Counted from the stretch's first letter, positions 44,461 to 54,354 are shown. The stretch is 64,000 nucleotides of DNA from an uncultured Fodinibius sp. (GCA_913056235.1 CAJXMW010000001.1:1178001-1242000); one strand, 5' to 3'. The notes: generated from the sequence alone by a model not told the origin. Numbers and translations: made by a program.

Positions 44461-47400
44461 ATGTTATCACGGCTATTTAACAGGCGTTACTTCATCTCGC
44501 TCAGCTATGTGCTGGTGGTAGTCATTGGCGTGGTTGCCTGGCAGCAGATTGCCCTGGAGATGTCGCCCGACCTGAGCCTGCCATCCATTACCGTAAGCTA
44601 CAACTGGGGCAGCACGTCGCCCGAAGTGATGGAAAAGGAGGTCACCCGTCAGGTCGAGCAGGCCGCCAACCGCCTGCGCGATGTGGAGACCATCGAGTCC
44701 ATTTCGCGGGAGGGACAGGCCAGTGTTACCATCACCTTCAGCCGCAACGCCCCGGTCGAATATCGCAAAGTGGAACTGCAGGAACAGTTGTTTTCGCTAC
44801 AGGAGAATCTGCCGTCCAACGTGCGCCAGCCGAGTATCAGTCGCCGCGTGCCCGAAGAGCTTCAGGACATGCAGACCTTTGTGGTCTACTCGCTGAGCGG
44901 CGAGCGTCCCGTGCGACAGCTACTGGAGTTTGCCCGACAAAATATTCGACTGCCGCTGATGGGGCTGGAAGGCGTGGCTGATGTCGAAATCAACGGGGCG
45001 CGCGACCCGGCCCTTACTATCGAATTCAATACCAACCTACTGGAGCGCTACCAGATCAGCCCTCAAGGGGTGCTCAGTGATATTAGCCAGAAGCTGCAGT
45101 GGCGCTCGTCGGGCTATGTGGAGACGTCCGGACGCCGCATCAGCATGCTGGTGGAGCCGCAGTTCAGGGACGTATCCGCCATACGAAACCTTCCGCTGGA
45201 GCTGCCCAAAAGCGAGCGAACACTCAAGCTCTCACAGGTGGCCAACGTACAGATTCAGGATTATCCCGCCAAGACCTTGAAGCGCATCAATGGGAGTCCG
45301 GCGCTGAGTGTCAACATCGTCAAAGAAAGCGGGGCCGACGCCATTGGGCTGGCCGAGCAAATCCGGGCTCGGATGGACCAGATAACAGAGACACTGCCTT
45401 CGGATATGACCATTCAGCTCGAGCAGGATGCCACCGAGGAGCTCCGAAAGCAGTTCGGTAACCTTCAGTACCAGGCGGTGGTGAGTCTGCTGGTGGTGTT
45501 TCTGGTGCTACTGATCTTCATCCGGCGCTTCCGCGCGCCTTTTGTGATCCTGGGAAGCATCCTGTTTTCGCTACTGATGAGCGTAAGCATCCTCTATTTT
45601 ATCGGCTATACGCTCAATATCATTACCCTGGCTGGACTTACGGTATCGCTGGGGATGATCATCGACAATGCGGTGGTCGTCTTTGAGCAGGTCAATCCCA
45701 ATTTGCCGCAAAGTAAAGACGAGCGACTTTCCCACATCCAACAACAGCTGCCCCGCGCGCTGGTGCCGGTGCTGGGCAGTACCTTTACCACGGTCGGCAT
45801 TTTTATCCCGCTGTTTTTTGCGATGGAAGAGCTGCAGCTGTTTCTGGTGCCGCTGGCCGTGGCCCTGTCGCTGACGCTGATATCCTCGGTGCTGATCTCG
45901 CTCAGCTGGATTCCCTACGCCCTTGTCTGGATCGTGCCTCGGCAATCCGAGGGAGAGTCGTCGGGATGGGCGCAGCTCAAAAATGGATTCTTCGGGATGA
46001 TCCGACGCTACCTGCTGGGGCTGTTCCTTTGGCGTCACCGCCTGCGCTGGCTGTTTTATGGGGCCCTCATTTTTGCTATCGGCATCCCGCTGTTTGCCAT
46101 ACAGACACCGGAATGGGAAAAAGGTACGGCCTGGCCGGAGTTTACGGAAGTCTACTTCAACAACCGCGAAGATATCGATCCCTGGATCGGCGGCATTACC
46201 TACCAGTTTTTTAATGAAACCTACTTCGGCAGTCCGTGGGGCGGTCGGGATCGTCAGCAGCGGGTGATGGTAAACATTGAGACCCCGCAGGGTACTCCGC
46301 TGAAAGAGATCAACAAGATGGCACGCAACTACGAGAAGATTGCCAAACCCTATGAGGAGGCGTTTTCGTTTTATGAGACCACGGTCTCGGAGTATAATGG
46401 TGGGGCACGGCTGGTGTTTTATATTAAAGATAGTTACCTGACGAAAGCCGAACCCTACCGGTTTTATGCTGAAGCGATGTTCTTGGCAGCCAAAACCGGT
46501 AACTCGGCTATCTCGGTAAGTGGACTCGGCGACGGCATTAGCACCGGCTTTGGCAGCAGCTCGTCAAGCCACCGCATCTCGCTGACCGGTTATTCTTACG
46601 ACGGTCTGCTGCAGTTGGCCAAGAATCTACGCAGTCGTCTTAAAAAGAATAGGCGCGTGCAGAGCGTGGATATTCACGGGACCGGCAGCTGGCGCAGCCG
46701 CGAGGATCTGTATCAATATTATCTACGGCTCAACGATGAAGAGCTGGCTATGCATGGGCTCGACCGCCGCGATGTGCTATCGGCGATTGCGCTGGATGTT
46801 AGACCCACTAATTCTTTTGGCAAGGTCGAACTTTCGGGACAGAAGATGCACCTGATCGGCCGTAACCTCAGGCGACAAAACACGCAAAATGAGTTGATGC
46901 AGGAGAAACGGTTTTCACCGGTTGACAGCAAGGTGTTCTCGCTTGCGGAAATTTCTAAACTGGGACGCGAAAAAAGTCAGTCGATGATTCGGCGTGAGGA
47001 TCAGTCCTACCAGCGTGTAGTTAACGTGGATTTCCTGGGACCCTACCGGCTGGGGGAAGAATATATCAAAGGTGTGCTAAAACAAACACCGGTGCCGGTT
47101 GGTATGAGCATGGAGTTTGGGCGCGGCAGCTTGTTTGGTTTTGGCCAAGACCGTAACACCCGCAATCTGCTACTGTTGCTGGGGCTCACTATTCTTAGCG
47201 TTTGGATGATCGTATCGGCACTGTTGGAGTCGTGGCGCGACCCGCTGGTGGTGATCCTGGCCGTGCCGCTGAGCCTGCTGGGCATCATGGTGGGCACGCT
47301 GTATCACGACCTGGCTTTCGACCGCGGCGCCATTGCTGGCACGCTACTTTGTGTGGGGGTAGTGGTTAATAATTCCATCCTGCTAATGCATGAAAAACAA

Positions 47401-47649
47401 TATACCCGTAAGCTGGGCATCCACGGACTGCGGAGTTGGCTCTACGTTTATAAACACAAAATGCGGGCGGTACTTATTACCACGCTTACCACTATTGGCG
47501 GACTGATGCCGCTGGTCTTCATACAGGGCAGTGAGTTTTGGCAGCGGCTGGCTACGGTGGTCGTCTGGGGGCTTGGCAGCAGCACCTTGCTTATCCTGCT
47601 GTTAATGGGTATCTGGGAGAAGCGTCGATTCAGGCAAGGGGGGGGATAA
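44461..47649 (+). CDS. RND efflux permease 2
   Basis: A 1062-residue RND transporter with both repeats: TM1 ('YFISLSYVLVVVIGVVAW'), a periplasmic loop with 'VEQAANRLRDVETIES', TM2-6 including 'SLGMIIDNAVVVFEQV' with the relay Asp, then a second loop and TM8-12 with 'CVGVVVNNSILLMHEKQ'. The C-terminus is 'RRFRQGGG'. It looks GC-rich like permease 1 and the adaptor and unlike the peptide genes just upstream. Two different permeases with one adaptor suggest a heteromeric pump of the MdtBC type; this is inference. Confidence 0.9.
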   Translation: MLSRLFNRRYFISLSYVLVVVIGVVAWQQIALEMSPDLSLPSITVSYNWGSTSPEVMEKEVTRQVEQAANRLRDVETIESISREGQASVTITFSRNAPVEYRKVELQEQLFSLQENLPSNVRQPSISRRVPEELQDMQTFVVYSLSGERPVRQLLEFARQNIRLPLMGLEGVADVEINGARDPALTIEFNTNLLERYQISPQGVLSDISQKLQWRSSGYVETSGRRISMLVEPQFRDVSAIRNLPLELPKSERTLKLSQVANVQIQDYPAKTLKRINGSPALSVNIVKESGADAIGLAEQIRARMDQITETLPSDMTIQLEQDATEELRKQFGNLQYQAVVSLLVVFLVLLIFIRRFRAPFVILGSILFSLLMSVSILYFIGYTLNIITLAGLTVSLGMIIDNAVVVFEQVNPNLPQSKDERLSHIQQQLPRALVPVLGSTFTTVGIFIPLFFAMEELQLFLVPLAVALSLTLISSVLISLSWIPYALVWIVPRQSEGESSGWAQLKNGFFGMIRRYLLGLFLWRHRLRWLFYGALIFAIGIPLFAIQTPEWEKGTAWPEFTEVYFNNREDIDPWIGGITYQFFNETYFGSPWGGRDRQQRVMVNIETPQGTPLKEINKMARNYEKIAKPYEEAFSFYETTVSEYNGGARLVFYIKDSYLTKAEPYRFYAEAMFLAAKTGNSAISVSGLGDGISTGFGSSSSSHRISLTGYSYDGLLQLAKNLRSRLKKNRRVQSVDIHGTGSWRSREDLYQYYLRLNDEELAMHGLDRRDVLSAIALDVRPTNSFGKVELSGQKMHLIGRNLRRQNTQNELMQEKRFSPVDSKVFSLAEISKLGREKSQSMIRREDQSYQRVVNVDFLGPYRLGEEYIKGVLKQTPVPVGMSMEFGRGSLFGFGQDRNTRNLLLLLGLTILSVWMIVSALLESWRDPLVVILAVPLSLLGIMVGTLYHDLAFDRGAIAGTLLCVGVVVNNSILLMHEKQYTRKLGIHGLRSWLYVYKHKMRAVLITTLTTIGGLMPLVFIQGSEFWQRLATVVVWGLGSSTLLILLLMGIWEKRRFRQGGG

Positions 47650-47651
47650 GT

Positions 47652-48791
47652 ATGGGTAATAACAAACTAAAAATGTTGTTGAATTCAGGCGTGCATATAG
47701 AAAAGTGTTGTTCAAGCTTATCAATTATATGCTTATTAGGATTGATCTCCTGCGAATATGAAGACCAGTCGCCCGATAAATTCACGGAGAGTTTGCCACA
47801 GGTGCATCCCCAGAAAATAAGCCAATTCCAGAAAGCGGACAGCCTCTACTTTTCATATGCGCCCGTACAGAGCATCGCGATGCATGACGGTTCTGTGGTG
47901 ATCCCCATTTATGAGGCCAACAGGTTATTGCAGGTCAACCAGCGGGGAGAAATCATCAAGCAGGTGGCTCGGCCGGGACGCGGACCGGGAGAGGTGCAGG
48001 ATCTGTTGTTTCTTCAGCAAACCACCGGCGGGGGCTTACTGGTGGTGGACCAGCGCAATCAAAAAATTATCAAATTTAGTCCGGAGTTGGAACTGGTGAC
48101 CGAGCTGACACCCAAGCCGCTCGAGTCGGCTATTGTTATAGGCATTTACCCGATGAAAGGCGGTGAACAGTATGTGATTCGGGCAAGCTCAAGTAAATAT
48201 TTACACGACAAGGAAGCATCGCCTGCCATGACGTTGAGCAGGTACTCGGTAGATGGGGGATATGGAAGGCGGGTCACCGTTCGGACCCGTCCCGTAGCCC
48301 TTGACCTGATTGATGGCCAACCGGTTGGTGGCCGTGAGGTGCCGTTTTCCCCCTCCCAGCAAATAGCCTATAACTCAGAGACCGAATCGCTTTATAGCTA
48401 CTGGACGGGCAGTTCGAAAATTGCCAAGCTATCTTCTACCCTTGATACGCTCGCTACTATTCCAATGGATCTGCCGACTCAGAAGCTGAGCGATGCTGCC
48501 CATGATTCTCTTGAAGCTGAAACGCGCGATCGACAGTGGAAGACGCTGAAGGATAAATTGCCCGATATAAAGTCCCCGGTAGAGCGTATGTTGATCGATA
48601 CCAAGGGACGCTTTTGGCTGAAGCTTAACTACCGCGGCGATACCCAAAAATGGCTGGTTATGAATCGAGGTGGAAAATTTCAAAAGGTAGTACACTTGCC
48701 GCGCGGCAGTATGCTCACGCATATTTCAGAGCATCATCTGGGAGTGCGTTTGGATGATACCACTTTCGCCCTGTTTGAGCCAGTGGAGTAG
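47652..48791 (+). CDS. Six-bladed beta-propeller lipoprotein (type C)
   Basis: About 379 residues from the ATG at 47652, 2 bp after the permease stop and behind a GGGGGG ribosome binding site; an upstream ATG inside the permease gene is unlikely. Lipobox 'ICLLGLISC'. It carries 'VARPGRGPGEV' (Val for Phe in the motif) and blades 'LLVVDQRNQKIIKFSPELEL' and 'ERMLIDTKGRFWLKLNYRGD'. It is GC-richer than the peptide-linked propellers and coupled to the RND gene, so it may be an older resident of the operon. Role unknown. Confidence 0.85.
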   Translation: MGNNKLKMLLNSGVHIEKCCSSLSIICLLGLISCEYEDQSPDKFTESLPQVHPQKISQFQKADSLYFSYAPVQSIAMHDGSVVIPIYEANRLLQVNQRGEIIKQVARPGRGPGEVQDLLFLQQTTGGGLLVVDQRNQKIIKFSPELELVTELTPKPLESAIVIGIYPMKGGEQYVIRASSSKYLHDKEASPAMTLSRYSVDGGYGRRVTVRTRPVALDLIDGQPVGGREVPFSPSQQIAYNSETESLYSYWTGSSKIAKLSSTLDTLATIPMDLPTQKLSDAAHDSLEAETRDRQWKTLKDKLPDIKSPVERMLIDTKGRFWLKLNYRGDTQKWLVMNRGGKFQKVVHLPRGSMLTHISEHHLGVRLDDTTFALFEPVE

Positions 48792-48808
48792 TAGATGGCG
48801 TCAGGCTC

Positions 48809-49883
48809 CTAATTCAGCGAAAAAGCAAAAACCTGCGCGCTGCTTTCATCGCTCAGGTATAAACGGTAGTATCCACAGCCAGGGCCGAAAAACTACGCTC
48901 TTTAAACGCCGGCAGTTCATAAACTTGTTGAATTTCTCCTTTCTTGCTCACTTGCACTATGGTTTGAGGATTGCTATTCCAAAGCAAGTAAACATTATTC
49001 TGTGTTGCTTTCAGCCCGTCGATATAGCGCGGCAGGGCAAAAGCCGAGGGCCCAGACTGTACATTCTCTATATAACGGTCGAAGATGTGCTGATTGGCCG
49101 GATGGTTGATCTTAATGTCCCACAGCAGCTGGCCACCGCGATACCTTTGCAGACGGCTGTGAGCTTTCAGGAAGGCATAGAGGCTGCCCTCCGCATAATC
49201 ATCACCAAGTCGTTGCTCATAGGCTTGGGAACTTCTCCGTTGGCCGCGCTTGTCTTAAACGCTTTTTGGTCATTGACGCGCGGCGGATTTTTGAATATCG
49301 CATCCCCAAAATATCCCACCGAGTCGGTCGTCGCATTGTGATAACCCACCAGACTGCCGTTATACTCGTTGACCACCGTGTAGTACCCCATGGAGCCGCC
49401 CGGGGCTACAAAACCGAAAAAGGAAGCCTCGGGTTCAGTGTCATAATTCTGGATAAATTGTCCGTTTTTGCTGTATTGATTTACTCGCATTAGTTCCACA
49501 TCTAAAATACGAATTGTAGAATTATGGATATCTAAACCACGTGGTGCTACGAATTCACCGGGACCTTTGCCACTGCGTCCAAAAGCGTTGTAACGGGTCC
49601 CATCGGGATGAAATAGCATTACCTTTTTTTGGTCAGAGTCTAGAATGGCCAGGTTGCCGTTGGGAAGAATATCCATTGCGGCAACACTGGAGATTATTGT
49701 ATTGCGCGGATCAACGACTTGCTGCAAATTCTCAACAGATGTTCGTGCAACATTGTTGAAATCTTGGGGCTGTTGCGAATCTTTATTTGGTGAGCAGCCT
49801 ATTGCTAGCAACAAAAGAGCACTAATTCCCACATTAATCAATGAATAGCTTGCTTGCCTGAGTATTTCCAACATAATTGTCAA
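48809..49883 (-). pseudogene. Propeller lipoprotein with frameshifts
   Basis: On the minus strand the gene starts at 49883 with a lipoprotein signal ('ISALLLLAIGC'), 'LAILDSDQKKVMLFHPDGTR' and 'GRSGKGPGEF'. The frame hits a stop at 49167; the reading continues in another frame ('EGSLYAFLKAHSRLQRYRGG') and, after a second shift near 48880, ends 'LYLSDESSAQVFAFSLN' at 48809. At least two frameshifts in an otherwise full-length gene of the TolB-like/BF3164 type suggest recent loss. It is convergent with the propeller at 47652. Confidence 0.82.
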
Positions 49884-50006
49884 TTCAATACTTAGCCTAA
49901 TTACTAAATTACAATAAGCTACCGTGCTATTTAAACTAGAACTCTTGGATCCAGTAAGTTTTCATAAGCTGATCTCGACTGCGAATCCACATATTATCTC
50001 TTGATA

Positions 50007-50592
50007 TTAATATTTTGAAAGATCTTCGTTTGATACCTGCATTTGAAGGTTATTGTCAGCTAACATCTCTTGAGTATCAAAAACAGGTCCAACTTCAGCA
50101 TTTTCACTGACGGAAATGATAAATTCTGTATCCCGATTTATCTCCATTTTTGATAAGCTTATATTGAGATTTTCGGGCTGTAATTTATTGCCTTCCAATA
50201 AGATATCCCCAGAACTCAGCACATCGATGTGAACCTTCTGTTTGTTGTAATTTCTGAACGCTTCAGGACTCAGCATTTTAGTTCGAATATTGGTAATCCG
50301 ATTTTCATGTAAAAGCTTCTGCATATGGACCACCAGCTGGGTATATACGGTTTCGTTAAGTATAATTCTGGCCCGCGTAGATGTTGTGGTGTGTAAGCTA
50401 TCAATATGACTTTTGAGAGCAGGTTCGCCGATCATTTCGCCATTAAATCGGACCTTTTCATCTCCATATTTTCTTATATCAATGACTATCTACGACTTCG
50501 TCAAAACTAACATTTGTGTTGGTCTTTTCGTCTTTTTTCTTAGTACAGGATACAATTACAAGTGCAAATAGTATATATAGAATGTTCTTCAT
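50007..50592 (-). pseudogene. ExbD/TolR-like lipoprotein, frameshifted
   Basis: ATG at complement 50592 begins a lipoprotein signal ('ILYILFALVIVSC', then 'TKKKDEKTNTN') that stops after 37 codons. The adjacent frame continues 'IDIRKYGDEKVRFNGEMIGE' and runs 142 codons from 50435 to 50007, with 'VHIDVLSSGDILLEGNKLQP' and 'TEFIISVSENAEVGPVFDTQ', two repeats resembling the periplasmic part of ExbD/TolR. ExbB is not nearby and the usual ExbD membrane helix is replaced by a lipoprotein signal. Family assignment is moderate. Confidence 0.6.
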
Positions 50593-50896
50593 GATGAGCT
50601 AGTATGTTTGTATTAATTTAGGCTACATAATGGCTTTGCGCATAACCGGCCAGATTGGCGTTTATTTGGCAACTAACGAAAGATGAGACTTAAAACCAAG
50701 AGGGGTAGGGACTTGGTGAGGTGCGTCCAAGTTAATCCGCGGGGATCTTTCTATAAAGGAGATCCTCACTTAGTTTAGCGAGTATCAGCCATAACTAATC
50801 AAGGAGGACCCAGGACCTTTGTAGCAATTGCATCTGTAGCAGTGACTATCCTGATACCAATGTAAATAGAAGCCTTAAAAAGATAAGATTTTACAA

Positions 50897-50936
50897 AAAT
50901 AAAAAGCCCATAGATTTATGTGAGTCAAGGGCTTAG
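50897..50936 (-). terminator. Terminator downstream of tRNA-like repeat 2
   Basis: On the minus strand AAGCCC...GGGCTT is followed by TTTTATTTTTG. It stands directly after the tRNA-like 3' end, as expected if that end came from a real tRNA gene with its own terminator. Confidence 0.65.
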
Positions 50937-50940
50937 TATA

Positions 50941-51090
50941 AAGTACGCCTGAGAGGATTCGAACCCCTAACCTCCTGATCCGTAATCAATGCGAGATATT
51001 GCTGTGCGTGAAATGGGCAGTGATTATGGAATTTTATGTAGTACTTTTTGTAGTACCGAGGGGGAAGTGGGGGAAAAGGTTTCCCGATTT
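50941..51090 (-). repeat. tRNA-3'-half repeat, copy 2
   Basis: Minus strand: a seven-base anticodon-loop-like TTACGGA (anticodon ACG, tentatively Arg), then a T-arm AGGGG-TTCGAAT-CCTCT that pairs fully, acceptor strand CAGGCGT and A. No D-arm or 5' acceptor strand precedes it. Instead there is the segment shared with the other copies (forward GATATTGCTGTGCGTGAAAT, ATTTTATGTAGTAC, TTTTTGTAGTACCG, then hairpin GGGGGAAAAGGTTTCCC). This looks like the att end left by an element that integrated into a tRNA gene. Confidence 0.65.
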
Positions 51091-51337
51091 ATTAGTTAAA
51101 TGTCACACTGTTATACAAATAAGAATTGCTCTGCATGAAAATCCTATAGAGCTTTTAACGAAACGTCCGATTTTCAAAATTAAAAGTTAGCTCTTGATCT
51201 GTCGGTTGTTTCGAAATGTGCTTGAAACTGAAAAGCTTGATCAAAAAGTTGATTTTAAAGGTGGTTTGATGAATTTGTAAGTTCATCCTTCTTGACAAAT
51301 TTTCTTGTAGATGTGGAGAGAATATTATTGTTTATAT

Positions 51338-51365
51338 AAACCCTAACAGAATTCTGTTAGGGTTT
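51338..51365 (-). terminator. Perfect palindromic terminator of subtilase-like gene
   Basis: AAACCCTAACAGAA is followed by its exact reverse complement; on the minus strand it lies 28 bp after the stop codon of the gene at 51393-53321 and runs into T-rich sequence. Confidence 0.75.
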
Positions 51366-51392
51366 ATTAATTACGGTAATTCTAAAGAGTGA

Positions 51393-53321
51393 TTAGCAAG
51401 GAATAATTATATTTGTATCTACTGATTTAGATCCTCCTAACCCCTGACATCCGTAAACATCTACCGAATGAATATCTGACGCCGTTTCTCCTGCACTGTT
51501 TACCACTACTTTTACAGCTGAATGTGCAGTTTCTCCCCCAGGAGCACTATAAAAAGTATGTGTAAATGAGGAACCTGTACCACCACTTATCCATGAAGAG
51601 TAAGGTTCTTGTCTGTAATACCATTGATAGTTTATAGCCCCTTTAGCATTTGAGACATTTGCAGTAAAAGCTGCAGATTGACCGTCATTTACATATGGAA
51701 TACCACTTATTGTTGTACTCAAGGGTTCAGGAGGGATTTCGCCAACATATGAGTAGGAAAGTTGAGCTTCACTAGGGCCAGCTGGATACCATCCAAAACT
51801 GGTTTCACCGCTAATATTAGAAATAATATCATAAATATAAGTTGTTACAGTGGCATGATCACTGAAAAGTTCAACTTTGGCATATCTATTTTGAGAATTT
51901 GGATTAGCTGCACTCCATCCTAATGTCCCTTTCGCATTAAACCATAGATCGTTGGTACTTGATGGAACTAAAGGTATGGTATATGTAACCTTATGAATGT
52001 CAGCAAAATAAGTTCCGCTGGCTACCTCCTTCCATGCACTAGAGAAAAGTGTAATTTTCCTATTGGAGGCAACTTGTTCTATCTGTGTATCTGTACTGGT
52101 CCCATGTTTTATTTCATTGTTAGTTACATAATCCAAAGCTGCACCAGCATCAATAATTCCAAAACCACTTTTGTTGTCATATCCACCACCGCCTATGGGA
52201 GAAGCCGTTTTTTCAAGAATATGAGCAATATCATCTGGAGTTAGAGAAGGATTGGCTGCCTGCAGCAAACTGATAATACCTGCTGATAACGCAGCACTGG
52301 CACTAGTGCCAGAAACTTCGCCATATTCCGTATTTCCGTACAACGTCGTTAACATATTAATGCCCGGTGCGATTACATTAATATCATCCGTATCATAAGA
52401 AATACTCGTCGCTTCAGGAGTGCTGGAATATTCATAGCTGCTTAAACTAACGTTGTTATATGCACCCACAGTGAAAGCAATATGGTCACTGGCTAAATTG
52501 GCAGGAAATCCAATTCCGGTACCATTGTATTCTATGGCTTTTCCAACTACAACTGAGCCATCTAAATATGCATCTTTTACAGCAGAAACGGCGGAGGAAT
52601 AATCATTATCTTGAGAATAGACAGATTGTAACACTTTCCATACCGCATTTAAGATTAATTGCTTAGGATCTCCCTCAACTTTAAATTCAGGATAATATTG
52701 TAACTTCACGAGATCAAAATTCGGTAATTGGTTTTCCTGAACCCAGTTTAGTGGCATTAAAATTGTTTTAGAACCTGAATTAACAGCATCATCAATATTT
52801 GAAGCAACGGATCCTGTATTTAGACCAATAAAAGTTTTTTCGACTGAGATTCCACTAGGTAATGTTACCTGTTTCGTTTCCTCTTCTCCCACATCATATG
52901 AGAGTATTGGAGAATCCCAGTTCACACCTGCAACTCCAACCCCGTTGTTGGTTGCTGCACCCATGATTCCAGCTAATGGATTATTGGCTGAGATATCGGC
53001 ATTCGAGGATGTTTTTACCGTAAGGCGGGAAGATAAGTCTTCATGATTTTCGTTAATTCCACCTACTGAAATGATGGCAATTTTTTGAGAGGGACTACCA
53101 GTCGTGTTCTGCCAGGCATATGGCACATTTGCAGTATTTAGGTAATCCTGTTGTGAGTATAACGGGTCATTAGGAGTTTGGGTTAATGAGAACGAACTTG
53201 CCGAGGACAAAGCCGACAAAGGGGTTTGGTTATTATTTGAGCCGGGTGTTAAGGATGATGTACAACCGAAAAGAGCTACTAGGAGTATACTGATGATTAT
53301 ATTTATTGATAGAGATCTCAT
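51393..53321 (-). CDS. Subtilase-fold lipoprotein lacking catalytic Asp and His
   Basis: A 642-residue lipoprotein (lipobox 'LLVALFGC'). Residues ~75-400 have the S8 fold, but the Asp motif reads 'IAIISVGGINENHEDL' where active enzymes have IDTG, and the His motif reads 'SANNPLAGIMGAATNNG' where they have GHGTHVAG. The Ser motif 'GEVSGTSASAALSAGI' is kept. The C-terminal part has beta domains including an Ig-like 'YQWYYRQEPYSSW' shared with the active subtilase at 55038, and the protein ends with two Cys. Probably a binding pseudoprotease. It lies 26 bp after the PD40 gene, in the same transcript. Confidence 0.82.
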   Translation of the reverse strand: MRSLSINIIISILLVALFGCTSSLTPGSNNNQTPLSALSSASSFSLTQTPNDPLYSQQDYLNTANVPYAWQNTTGSPSQKIAIISVGGINENHEDLSSRLTVKTSSNADISANNPLAGIMGAATNNGVGVAGVNWDSPILSYDVGEEETKQVTLPSGISVEKTFIGLNTGSVASNIDDAVNSGSKTILMPLNWVQENQLPNFDLVKLQYYPEFKVEGDPKQLILNAVWKVLQSVYSQDNDYSSAVSAVKDAYLDGSVVVGKAIEYNGTGIGFPANLASDHIAFTVGAYNNVSLSSYEYSSTPEATSISYDTDDINVIAPGINMLTTLYGNTEYGEVSGTSASAALSAGIISLLQAANPSLTPDDIAHILEKTASPIGGGGYDNKSGFGIIDAGAALDYVTNNEIKHGTSTDTQIEQVASNRKITLFSSAWKEVASGTYFADIHKVTYTIPLVPSSTNDLWFNAKGTLGWSAANPNSQNRYAKVELFSDHATVTTYIYDIISNISGETSFGWYPAGPSEAQLSYSYVGEIPPEPLSTTISGIPYVNDGQSAAFTANVSNAKGAINYQWYYRQEPYSSWISGGTGSSFTHTFYSAPGGETAHSAVKVVVNSAGETASDIHSVDVYGCQGLGGSKSVDTNIIIPC

Positions 53322-53346
53322 CTTAAATTAGATTTAGTTAAGTTAT

Positions 53347-54354
53347 TTAGTTTTGAGGTTTAGGAAATACCGGAGTGACTTGGTGGGAAACCACATCCAG
53401 GAAATACAAACGTTTTGATACATTGGGAATGATTCGACTAAAGAGGAGGGTATTTCCATCAGGACTCCATTCAGGACGAGTAGCGTATCCAGGTCCTTCT
53501 GTGATCTGTTCAATCCCGTTACCATCTATTTTCATAATGAATATTTCTTTGTCGTAACCATTGCTTCCCAAATGAGTAAATGCAATAGATTTTTCATCGG
53601 GCGATACAATGGGTTCTGCAATATCTCCCATATACCGTGAATGAGTTAGATCTGTCAGTTTTTCTTGATTTGTTCCATCTGCATTAGCTACGTATATCTG
53701 TTGTTGTTTGTTTGAAACTTGGGTAGTATCCCAATTTAAATAGATAATTTTAGTTCCATCAGGAAACCATTTGGCATCGATACCATATGGAATAATAATC
53801 TGAGTGTTGGATCCGCTACTATCCATTAATGCTGTTCCGCGCGGTTTGCCAGCATATATACTAAACAAGATTCGTTTTCCATCAGGGGACCAACGAGCGA
53901 GTCCCGTATGTTCTAGGTTTGGGTTTGGAGATTCCGGACCAGACAGCCTTTGCAATTCGCTACCGTCACTCCGCATTTTGTACAAATATTGGGGAAGCGA
54001 AAAGCTATGGAATACAATCCACTGTCCATCGGAGCTAATATCAGCATTTAGGATACGACCGGGATGGATCATTTGCCGCCGGCCAGTATTCAAATTTAAC
54101 TTCCACAGTTGGTCTAGCTTTCCGGGATCAGGATCTGAGCCCAAATCTTCACTGTGGGAAAAATAGATAGTTTTCCCATCAGCCTCCCAAAATCCATAAG
54201 AAGCATCAAAAGCTTCTGAAGGTGGAATGTCTCTGTCAACGTTTAGATTAGTTGAATCCGTAATACTCTTACAACCAATGGCGAATACGTTTAATAATAT
54301 GATAAGTAGCCAATTAGTTAGTAAAGTCACAGGCATGTATTTTTTTATCCTCAT
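53347..54354 (-). CDS. TolB-like PD40 beta-propeller lipoprotein
   Basis: A 335-residue lipoprotein, lipobox 'FAIGC' (Cys ~28). It contains repeated WD40-like/PD40 units, 'LARWSPDGKRILFS', 'DAKWFPDGTKIIYL', 'PIVSPDEKSIAFTHLG' and 'RPEWSPDGNTLLFS', forming a TolB-type propeller. It differs from the array family, having no GRGPGEF motif. TolB-like proteins often act as periplasmic scaffolds or sit with proteases. Transcribed with the pseudoprotease gene 26 bp downstream. Confidence 0.85.
   Translation of the reverse strand: MRIKKYMPVTLLTNWLLIILLNVFAIGCKSITDSTNLNVDRDIPPSEAFDASYGFWEADGKTIYFSHSEDLGSDPDPGKLDQLWKLNLNTGRRQMIHPGRILNADISSDGQWIVFHSFSLPQYLYKMRSDGSELQRLSGPESPNPNLEHTGLARWSPDGKRILFSIYAGKPRGTALMDSSGSNTQIIIPYGIDAKWFPDGTKIIYLNWDTTQVSNKQQQIYVANADGTNQEKLTDLTHSRYMGDIAEPIVSPDEKSIAFTHLGSNGYDKEIFIMKIDGNGIEQITEGPGYATRPEWSPDGNTLLFSRIIPNVSKRLYFLDVVSHQVTPVFPKPQN

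Noticed and set aside
48754-49341. 195-codon plus-strand frame
   Set aside because: It is antisense to the frameshifted propeller pseudogene (48809-49883), whose translation matches the propeller family; the plus frame matches nothing.
50941-51090. A functional tRNA gene
   Set aside because: Only the part from anticodon loop to acceptor is present; no D-arm and no 5' acceptor strand can be found upstream, and the same holds for the copies at 13693 and 57961.
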